NCBI GenBank assembly: GCA_013619035.1
Contig: JABXKX010000388.1
Span: forward strand, 1 to 6,772
Length of the DNA stretch: 6,772 bases
DNA from: Peptostreptococcaceae bacterium
GTDB taxonomy: Bacteria; Bacillota_A; Clostridia; Peptostreptococcales; Acidaminobacteraceae
Direction: 5' to 3'
A program made the position numbers and the translations under genes. The notes under the pieces were generated by a model. It did no database searches and was not told the DNA's origin. It saw only the letters and a list, made by a program, of their open reading frames with translations. Positions 1 through 4,524 of the stretch are shown in pieces (the first letter of the stretch is position 1; the number at the start of each line of letters is the position of its first letter).

Positions 1-425
1 GTTCTTGGATGATCATAAGTAAGATTATTAAAAATGGGTTTAGGTTCATCTTTTAGAATCTCTTTAATGTTTAGATAATTGTTTTCTTCTCCCGCCATAT
101 CAATGAAAATTCTAGAAAAATCGATGTTTCTATTTTTTAAGAGTAGATTCATAAATATCTGAGTGATATCAGTGTTAGTTTCATCTAAGTAAAAACAAGG
201 CTTTTCAGGTGTACTAATTTCATTGGTTAACTCTAAATAATAGAGTAATCCACTAAAAGCGAAAGCATCAACTTTGCTGAGATATTCGTTGTATGTGTTC
301 ACAATATTATCGGTTTGCTCATTACGGAAATAGATAATTTCGCAGAAATCTTGCATTTCCTGAGTAATCTTATCTATTATATCCTCATATGGTTTACTTA
401 TAAAAAATCCTATTTTAACTTTCAT
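1..425 (-). CDS. Unrecognised protein, N-terminal 141 residues (3' end outside window)
   Basis: An open frame runs on the minus strand from an ATG at 425-423 to the window edge, giving 141 codons without a stop. The protein begins MKVKIGFFISKPYEDIIDKI and shows alternating hydrophobic strands and amphipathic helices. The segment DAFAFSGLLYYLE (residues 53-65) follows a predicted strand, as in Rossmann-like or periplasmic-binding-like folds. This layout loosely resembles PrpR_N-type sensory domains of some Bacillota regulators, but I cannot confirm that and assign no function. No signal peptide or membrane segment is visible. A purine-rich stretch (GAAAGAGAG on the minus strand, just upstream) may serve as ribosome site, and a TATAAT lies about 37 bases before the ATG. 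The gene diverges from the peptidase gene. Missing its C-terminus, it could carry an output domain beyond the edge. Confidence 0.7.
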   Translation of the reverse strand, partial: MKVKIGFFISKPYEDIIDKITQEMQDFCEIIYFRNEQTDNIVNTYNEYLSKVDAFAFSGLLYYLELTNEISTPEKPCFYLDETNTDITQIFMNLLLKNRNIDFSRIFIDMAGEENNYLNIKEILKDEPKPIFNNLTYDHPR

Positions 426-461
426 AATATACTCTCTTTCGTAAAATATGTTTCACTGAGT

Positions 462-467
462 ATTATA
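462..467 (-). promoter_or_regulatory. Probable -10 box for the leftward gene
   Basis: The minus strand reads TATAAT here, an exact vegetative -10 hexamer, about 37 bases before the ATG at 425. No good -35 is visible at 16-17 bases: the best candidate is GTTAAA, three of six matches. The call therefore rests mainly on the -10 and its position, in a very AT-rich region where chance matches are common. Confidence 0.4.
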
Positions 468-535
468 TCTTATATTGCATAATTTTAACAGTTAGTCGAG
501 AATTAGAAGTTATGAAATGAGATGCTTCAACAACT

Positions 536-562
536 GAAATTGTCTGAATATTGACAATGTTC
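536..562. repeat. Inverted repeat over the -35 box (possible operator)
   Basis: ATTGTC (539-544) and GACAAT (553-558) form 6-base inverted half-sites separated by 8 bases. The flanks GAA (536-538) and TTC (560-562) extend the symmetry with one base inserted on the right. The right arm overlaps the TTGACA at 551-556, so a bound dimeric repressor could block polymerase. A short CATC-G-GATG palindrome (562-570) lies in the promoter spacer. No regulator can be named, although the divergent gene at 1-425 is a natural candidate. Confidence 0.35.
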
Positions 563-579
563 ATCGGATGTGATATTTT
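551..579 (+). promoter_or_regulatory. Vegetative (sigma-A type) promoter for the peptidase gene
   Basis: TTGACA at 551-556 is an exact -35 hexamer. After a 17-base spacer comes TATTTT at 574-579, preceded by TG at 571-572, which gives an extended -10. The predicted start is near 586, leaving a leader of about 135 bases before the ATG at 721. This is the best sigma-A promoter in the window. Confidence 0.7.
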
Positions 580-624
580 CTTATAAAGACATCTGAAAAT
601 CGCCGAAAATAAAAAAAGAGATAA

Positions 625-693
625 ATGAATCAAATTGTAGAAAAAGCAATTTTACCGGCTGATTCAGAACATGAAAAAGCGGTAAATGAATAA
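625..693 (+). CDS. Possible 22-residue short ORF in the peptidase leader
   Basis: ATG at 625 opens a 22-codon frame (MNQIVEKAILPADSEHEKAV, then NE) ending at TAA 691-693, 27 bases before the peptidase start. AAAGAG (615-620) could be a weak ribosome site only 4 bases from the ATG, and an in-frame TAA directly precedes the ATG. The peptide is hydrophilic, with no cysteine, signal or membrane segment. It could be a leader peptide, a remnant of a decayed gene, or chance. I see no decisive sign of coding. Confidence 0.2.
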   Translation: MNQIVEKAILPADSEHEKAVNE

Positions 694-720
694 TCGAATT
701 TAGTTTATTAAGGAGTATTA

Positions 721-1461
721 ATGAAACCGTTTATAGGAATAACAACAAACTTTTCAGTCGATGAAACAATTGGTTCTATAACCAAGCTTGGAGCAAAAGG
801 ACAAACATGGCACTTGGTAGCAAGTGATTATATTGAAGCTATAGAAAGAGCTGGAGGGATTCCTGTCATCATTCCTTTATTAGAGGATTTTGATGATATC
901 AAAGCATTGGTTGATAAGGTAGACGGGGTCTTATTTTCAGGAGGAAATGATATAAGTCCACATCACTATCAACAGCCATTTGCTGATGGAATAGGTGAAG
1001 TTTGTTTACAACGCGACACTCAAGAAATCACATTGATGAATTATTTGATTGAGTCAACATCAAAGCCTATCTTAGGTATTTGTAGAGGGTGTCAAGTTTT
1101 AAATGTGGCTTTAGGTGGTACAATTCATCCTGATTTAAGTAAAGCTGGATTGAATAATCATTTGTTTCTAAATTCACCAAAGAATTGTGATGTACATTCA
1201 ATTGATATAAGTAGGGAATCTAGATTAAGTGATATTTTTAAAACCGATACTATAAGAATTAATTCTTATCATCATCAAGCCATTGACGTGTTGGCAAATC
1301 AATTAGTAGCTACAGCATATTCTGAAGATGGTCTTATAGAGGCGATTGAATTAAAGGAATCAGAACGGTTTGTTCTTGCTGTTCAGTGGCATCCAGAAAT
1401 GATGGTTGATAATGAGGATCAAAATAAAGTTTTTACAGGCTTTGTCATTTCATGTTCATAA
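721..1461 (+). CDS. Peptidase C26, gamma-glutamyl hydrolase family (PuuD-like class I glutamine amidotransferase)
   Basis: This 246-residue cytosolic enzyme belongs to the family that hydrolyses gamma-glutamyl amide bonds; PuuD acts on gamma-glutamyl-GABA in putrescine breakdown. Family hallmarks are all present: MKPFIGITTN at the start, DGVLFSGGNDISP (residues 68-80) forming the oxyanion-side loop, the nucleophile elbow LGICRGCQVLNV with Cys121, NSYHHQAI (181-188), and VQWHPE with His224 and Glu226 completing the Cys-His-Glu triad. Length is normal for the family and the C-terminus looks complete. The start is fixed by AAGGAG at 710-715, five bases upstream of ATG. No other putrescine genes (puuA, puuB, puuC) are in view, so the actual substrate is uncertain; another gamma-glutamyl amide is possible. 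It appears monocistronic, driven from 551-579. The hairpin at 1562-1583 probably ends its mRNA and also ends the converging minus-strand RNA. Confidence 0.93.
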   Translation: MKPFIGITTNFSVDETIGSITKLGAKGQTWHLVASDYIEAIERAGGIPVIIPLLEDFDDIKALVDKVDGVLFSGGNDISPHHYQQPFADGIGEVCLQRDTQEITLMNYLIESTSKPILGICRGCQVLNVALGGTIHPDLSKAGLNNHLFLNSPKNCDVHSIDISRESRLSDIFKTDTIRINSYHHQAIDVLANQLVATAYSEDGLIEAIELKESERFVLAVQWHPEMMVDNEDQNKVFTGFVISCS

Positions 1462-1551
1462 TAATTATGTTCGTTTAAATATTTAATGAAGTGGTTAAAT
1501 GCTAACGGAAACCAATAAATAATAAAACTGATATAGAGTGGTAGTAAAACC

Positions 1552-1583
1552 AAAAAAAATTAAAGCCCTCATTTGAGGGCTTT
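1552..1583. terminator. Intrinsic terminator, strongest on the minus strand, probably bidirectional
   Basis: A perfect 9-bp stem (AAAGCCCTC at 1562-1570 with GAGGGCTTT at 1575-1583) encloses a 4-base loop. Read on the minus strand it is followed by AA and then eight U (1559-1552), a classic rho-independent terminator ending the riboswitch RNA. Read on the plus strand it is followed by only a short run (TTTTG), so it would end the peptidase mRNA less efficiently. It starts 12 bases after the basal stem of the second aptamer, where an expression platform would lie. Confidence 0.88.
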
Positions 1584-1595
1584 TGTTGGCAAAAG

Positions 1596-1751
1596 AGCTT
1601 TTCTCGGCAACTGGCTGTCCTGCATATCTTATTATCTTATTAATATATTTTGATATTACATCTATTATATAAGATAAGGTGTGTAAAATATGTTTAGATC
1701 CTAGAGTTTTGCGCGGTATATTTTCATATACGTTGCTATTTCTGAAAAGCT
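1596..1751 (-). promoter_or_regulatory. GEMM-I cyclic-dinucleotide riboswitch aptamer, second unit
   Basis: Read on the minus strand: a basal stem pairs AGCTTTTC (1751-1744) with GAAAAGCT (1603-1596), 8 bp. Next comes AGCAAC, then a perfect GTATAT/ATATAC hairpin with a GAAA tetraloop (1731-1716). The conserved GCGCAAAACT (1714-1705) leads into TCTAAA (1698-1693), half of a tetraloop receptor. A long helix follows, including TTATCTTAT pairing with ATAAGATAA. TATGC (1626-1622) is the other receptor half, and GCCAGTTGCC (1615-1606) closes the unit. This order matches the c-di-GMP-I class (Vc2-like). Equivalents of G21, C22, A47 and the ligand-facing C92 are present, but the base equivalent to G20 is A. 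It sits immediately before the terminator, so it is the unit best placed to control termination. Confidence 0.88.
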
Positions 1752-1876
1752 TTTGGTAACTGGCGATCATATTAAGTCATCATTTTGGATATCATTTAAT
1801 ATCTAGTGAATGATAATCATAACTTAGACCCTTTAGTTTTGCGCCTTATGTTTTCGCATAATTTGCTTTTTTTAGC
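1751..1876 (-). promoter_or_regulatory. GEMM-I cyclic-dinucleotide riboswitch aptamer, first unit
   Basis: Read on the minus strand: AGCAAA (1867-1862), then a TTATG/CATAA stem capped by a loop containing GAAA (1861-1846). The conserved core GCGCAAAACTAAAGGG (1844-1829) leads to TCTAAG (1828-1823). A long arm follows in which TTATCATT pairs with AATGATGA (one G-U) and GATAT with ATATC. TATGA (1771-1767) and GCCAGTTACC (1764-1755) complete it. TCTAAG with TATGA is an 11-nt-type tetraloop receptor in which the usual C-G pair is replaced by U-A, a compensatory change. The basal stem is weak: only GCT (1876-1874) with AGC is obvious. As in the second unit, the position equivalent to G20 is A. Confidence 0.85.
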
Positions 1877-1889
1877 ATATGACTATGCC

Positions 1890-1895
1890 ATTATA
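1890..1895 (-). promoter_or_regulatory. Probable -10 box of the tandem-riboswitch RNA
   Basis: The minus strand reads TATAAT exactly, placing the predicted start near 1883, only a few bases before the first aptamer. This spacing is as expected for a riboswitch leader. No good -35 hexamer is seen at 16-18 bases, so strength is uncertain or an activator may be needed. Confidence 0.5.
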
Positions 1896-1943
1896 TTTAT
1901 TACCCAATATTTCAGAGTTTAAACAAAAAATGAAGAAAAAAAA

Positions 1944-1971
1944 TAATGAAAGCAACTTTTCTAGCCGATAT
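1944..1971 (+). promoter_or_regulatory. Flagellar-sigma (SigD/sigma-28 type) promoter for the FliK-like operon
   Basis: GCCGATAT at 1964-1971 is an exact match to the sigma-D/sigma-28 -10 consensus. The -35 consensus TAAA is matched only partly, by TGAA at 1947-1950 (13-base gap, slightly short) or TAAT at 1944-1947 (16-base gap). The predicted start is near 1978, giving a leader of about 24 bases. No convincing sigma-A promoter was seen in the same gap. The promoter diverges from that of the riboswitch RNA, with the two predicted starts about 95 bases apart. Confidence 0.6.
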
Positions 1972-2001
1972 AAATAGTAGAGAAAAGATTGGAGTCTAGA
2001 A

Positions 2002-3762
2002 ATGAAAATATTAAGTAAAATATTTCCTGAAATGAAGCAAACTCAACAAGGTGTAATAGAAAAAAAAGAGCCAACTACGGCCTACTCATATGAAGAACAA
2101 AAAATTAAAGAAATCTTTGATAAAAATGGTGAACCTTTAACTGCTGAAAAAATGGAAGAAGTTAAAGTTTTTTTAAGTGAAACAAAAGGAGATCTTGAAA
2201 GTAAATTAGCGACGGTCGAAACCAGTCTTGAAAAAGATATCGAAATAACAAAAGAAAATCTGAAAGCAGTACATACAGCCATGCACACCGATATTGACAT
2301 TAAAGATGTATTGCCTGAAATGCCGGTTAGAAAAGTGTATAATACCTTATCTAAAGAAATGAAAGCGGAATTGAAACCTTTACTAGATGCAGGTATGTCA
2401 TTAGAGAGTGCTACGAAAGTCATGATTCAAGGGAAATTAACAGAACTTCTATTTCCTGAAAAAGAGGTATCAGAGATTTCGGTTGAATCTAAATCAGAAC
2501 CTGAAATATTGGAAAACTCGATAGAATCACCTGCAGTAGAAGACGAACCTAAAGAGGCGAAAACTGAAAAAGTTGTTGAATCAAGTTTATATTTTGAAAA
2601 AACAGATGAACCATTTGAGATTATAGAAGAAATTTTTGAAGCATTAAGTGAAAGTATAGAAGAAGTAGCAGAGTGGATTGCGCCAATAATAGAACCCGAA
2701 TTGTTAGAAACGAAATTGCCTGTAAGGAAACTGATTGAAACTGAAATGACTGTTAAGATGGCTGAGACCAAACAAACCTTCGATATGTATCAGAAAGGGA
2801 TAGACTCACAGTTAAATCAAATAATTGAATCACCGAAACCCATAGCAATGAAAGAAGTGTTGTCTCTAGTCATTGATAAATTAGATCATATTATTATGAA
2901 AACCGATGTCCCTTTATATACGGATATAAAAACGGAGAGAGATCTATTAGTTTCTAGTGGAGAATTAGAAAAAGCTAGGGAATTTTTAGATAAAGAACCA
3001 GAAAAGGCAATTAAAATAATTAAAGAAGTTAAAGAGCGTGTCAGTCAAATCAATTATAGACCGGTTAAACAAAAAATATATGGTGTAGCGAAAGATGTTT
3101 TGATAGAAAAACTATATGATGAACAACTCATTAAATCTGTTCCATTTAAGATTGAGAGTAATATGCAAGTTAGCCCTAGAGCAGTATTAGAAACACTCAG
3201 AGGTATGGGGATCAATCACGAAGCAGAAGTTTCTGAATTGTTATCTAAAGAAGGTAAAGAACTCAAGGCGCCAGCAAATATGAAAGCAATACTTTTGAAA
3301 TTAGAAGAAACTGCTGAGCAGAGAGTACAAGCAAAAGATACCTTAGAAAACCTGACTGGACAACAGCTTATGAATAAGCTTGAAATCAAATCTCATAAAC
3401 AACAGTTGTTATTTAATGTACCAATTAATATCAATAATGATGTAAAACATTTAAAAGTACATGTAAATGCTAAGAAGGACAATCAAAAAATTGATTGGAA
3501 AAATAGTCGCTTGTATTTTGTTATTCATTTAGATAAACTAGGAGATACTGGTGTTCTAGTGGATGTTAACAATGGACAAGTTAATGTGACCATAAAAAAT
3601 GATAATGAGAATCTTGAACAGCAAATGAAACCTTATGTAGATGAAAGTTTAAAACGACTAGAAGAGGTTGGATTTACAACTTCCAATATTAAATTTGAGC
3701 CACTTCATAAAGAAAAAGAAACTAAACCATCTGTTAAGGAAGGATTTGAAGTGAGATTATGA
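2002..3762 (+). CDS. FliK-like protein (flagellar hook-length control C-terminal domain, YlqG-like)
   Basis: This 586-residue protein is acidic and lysine-rich, with no signal peptide or membrane segment. The C-terminal part (about 470-575) matches the Flg_hook/FliK pattern: an extended strand at LYFVIHLDKLGDTGVLVDV (504-522), then NGQVNVTI, then a helix ending SLKRLEEVGF. Residues 30-110 are helical and coiled-coil-like, about 155-240 is a Glu/Ser/Pro-rich linker, and 280-455 is again helical. PVRK recurs at 108 and 240, with a related RPVKQK at 353, suggesting degenerate internal repeats. FliK family members measure hook or needle length and act on FlhB to switch export; divergent FliK-like proteins such as Bacillus YlqG have unclear roles. 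ATG 2002 is supported by TTGGAG at 1989-1994. The stop overlaps the next gene by 4 bases (ATGA), implying translational coupling. Function as a true hook ruler is not shown. Confidence 0.72.
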   Translation: MKILSKIFPEMKQTQQGVIEKKEPTTAYSYEEQKIKEIFDKNGEPLTAEKMEEVKVFLSETKGDLESKLATVETSLEKDIEITKENLKAVHTAMHTDIDIKDVLPEMPVRKVYNTLSKEMKAELKPLLDAGMSLESATKVMIQGKLTELLFPEKEVSEISVESKSEPEILENSIESPAVEDEPKEAKTEKVVESSLYFEKTDEPFEIIEEIFEALSESIEEVAEWIAPIIEPELLETKLPVRKLIETEMTVKMAETKQTFDMYQKGIDSQLNQIIESPKPIAMKEVLSLVIDKLDHIIMKTDVPLYTDIKTERDLLVSSGELEKAREFLDKEPEKAIKIIKEVKERVSQINYRPVKQKIYGVAKDVLIEKLYDEQLIKSVPFKIESNMQVSPRAVLETLRGMGINHEAEVSELLSKEGKELKAPANMKAILLKLEETAEQRVQAKDTLENLTGQQLMNKLEIKSHKQQLLFNVPININNDVKHLKVHVNAKKDNQKIDWKNSRLYFVIHLDKLGDTGVLVDVNNGQVNVTIKNDNENLEQQMKPYVDESLKRLEEVGFTTSNIKFEPLHKEKETKPSVKEGFEVRL

Positions 3763-3986
3763 AAAGTAAATATGAATTATATGAGCAAGAATATGAACAT
3801 AGTGATAAAATAAATATAGCGGTGGGTCTTATTGAAGAATTAAAAGACACTGATGTTTCTATAGAGCAGGACCCAAATAAATTAAAAGAGCTGATTGATA
3901 TGGACCTAAGGGAAAATGTGCCACCTCAGATATTTGAGTTAATCAGTTGTGTTGTTGAGATGATAGATAAAGCAGAAAGGGAATAG
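3759..3986 (+). CDS. Stand-alone FlhB C-terminal-like protein (YlqH-like)
   Basis: This 75-residue soluble protein resembles the cytoplasmic C-terminal domain of FlhB/YscU export proteins. The pattern is a helix around INIAVGLIEEL (19-29), then VSIEQDPNKLKELIDMDL with the characteristic short strand and acidic turn (V-I-x-D), then ENVPPQIFELISCVVEMI, equivalent to the family's IP-x-x-x-Y/F-x-x-V/I-A/S-x-V-x-x-I ending. It lacks the membrane domain and the NPTH autocleavage loop of genuine FlhB, as in the YlqH group. In flagellar systems this domain contacts FliK, and here the preceding gene encodes a FliK-like protein, so a binary complex is likely. The ATG overlaps the upstream stop. GTGAG lies only 3 bases before it and AGGAAGG further up, so initiation may depend on coupling. 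Confidence 0.68.
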   Translation: MKSKYELYEQEYEHSDKINIAVGLIEELKDTDVSIEQDPNKLKELIDMDLRENVPPQIFELISCVVEMIDKAERE

Positions 3987-3987
3987 T

Positions 3988-4422
3988 ATGAAAGTACGCG
4001 GTATTAAGAAGACTACTGCTACAAGTCAAAAAAAAATAAATAGGAGTGAGCCTACTGTTGGGTTTAATGAAATACTCGCTTTAACAGAAGAAGATAACGA
4101 AAGACATCAATTAGATGAAATGTTTGATGATATCAAAAAAAAAGGTCGAGAACTCTCTGAAAAAAGAGATGTTGAAATCTTAGTTGCTTATAAAGAAATG
4201 GTGAAATCATTTGTAGAAGAGGCTGTAAACTTTGGTTTAAAAGTTGTTGAGAGAAGAGGACATGGTCGTGCCGGTCGATCAAAAGTGATGCGTATGGTCT
4301 CTATGATTGATGAAAAAATGATTAATTTAACAGAAGAACTCTTACAACAAGAAAAATCAAGTATACGTTTACTTGGTAAAATTGGTGAGATTGAAGGTCT
4401 ATTACTGAATTTGTATGCTTAA
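3988..4422 (+). CDS. YaaR family (DUF327) protein
   Basis: This 144-residue protein has the length and signature of the YaaR/DUF327 family, whose biochemical role is unknown. After a basic, probably disordered N-terminus (about 1-25), helices cover GFNEILALTEEDNERHQLDEM and a following basic-acidic helix. The conserved block then runs from VAYKEMVKSFVEEAVNFGLKV through GRAGRSKVMRMVSMIDEKM and LTEELLQQEK to the family-typical ending IGEIEGLLLNLYA. No signal or membrane segment is visible. It follows the FlhB-like gene by one base, with AAAGGGA at 3976-3982 as ribosome site, so it is the third gene of the operon. Its company here (FliK-like, FlhB-like, sigma-28-type promoter) suggests a motility- or export-related role, but that is inference from context. 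Confidence 0.85.
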   Translation: MKVRGIKKTTATSQKKINRSEPTVGFNEILALTEEDNERHQLDEMFDDIKKKGRELSEKRDVEILVAYKEMVKSFVEEAVNFGLKVVERRGHGRAGRSKVMRMVSMIDEKMINLTEELLQQEKSSIRLLGKIGEIEGLLLNLYA

Positions 4423-4443
4423 ACTAAAGATTGTAAATGAATT

Positions 4444-4473
4444 TTAAGGGGATGTTCCCCCTTAATTTTTTTT
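4444..4473 (+). terminator. Intrinsic terminator of the FliK-like operon
   Basis: TTAAGGGG (4444-4451) pairs with CCCCTTAA (4458-4465) around a 6-base loop, followed by eight T (4466-4473). It lies 21 bases after the YaaR stop. The strong stem and long U-tract separate this operon from pcrA. Confidence 0.92.
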
Positions 4474-4481
4474 GTGATTAA

Positions 4482-4518
4482 TGCTATAATATTAGGAACG
4501 TATATTCGTGGCAAGGAG
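4482..4518 (+). promoter_or_regulatory. pcrA promoter (extended -10) and ribosome site
   Basis: TGCTATAAT at 4482-4490 is a perfect extended -10. A -35 at the right distance would be the weak TTAATT at 4462-4467, inside the terminator, as often tolerated with an extended -10. The predicted start is near 4497. AAGGAG at 4513-4518 lies 6 bases before ATG 4525 and decides the pcrA start: the upstream in-frame GTG at 4474 lies within the promoter, ahead of the predicted transcript start. Confidence 0.75.
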
Positions 4519-4524
4519 AAGAGA

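Larger units (their letters stand above)
1552..1883 (-). ncRNA. Predicted tandem-riboswitch transcript with no same-strand gene downstream
   Basis: A -10 box at 1895-1890 predicts a start near 1883. The RNA then runs through two GEMM-I aptamers and stops at the terminator at 1583-1552, about 330 nucleotides in all. The minus strand beyond the terminator carries no ribosome site followed by a credible ORF, and the next DNA is the oppositely transcribed peptidase gene. The RNA may be a ligand-sensing small RNA, a switch controlling read-through antisense RNA into the peptidase gene, or a leader whose gene was lost. The promoter and limits are inferred; the aptamers themselves are well supported. 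Confidence 0.55.

Noticed and set aside
1475..1486. Palindrome TTAAATATTTAA after the peptidase gene
   Set aside because: It is pure A/T in an AT-rich genome, without a U-tract or promoter context, so it is likely chance.
1495..1770. A 91-codon minus-strand ORF in the gap between the peptidase and FliK-like genes
   Set aside because: It runs through the second riboswitch aptamer and the terminator, its codons are set by those RNA structures, it has no ribosome site, and the product resembles no family.
2082..2771. Two minus-strand ORFs (113 and 114 codons) opposite the FliK-like gene
   Set aside because: They are antisense shadows of a well-supported Glu/Lys-rich gene. The Ser/Ile/Phe-rich products simply reflect complementing GAA and AAA codons.
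3759..3765. Use of the mycoplasma code (TGA as Trp)
   Set aside because: TGA 3760-3762 ends the FliK-like frame at an ATGA overlap with the next gene. Reading through soon meets another stop, and tryptophan is encoded by TGG elsewhere.
4474..4524. A 17-codon N-terminal extension of PcrA from GTG 4474
   Set aside because: It overlaps the TATAAT promoter and the end of the terminator U-tract. ATG 4525 has a well-placed AAGGAG and gives the family N-terminus.
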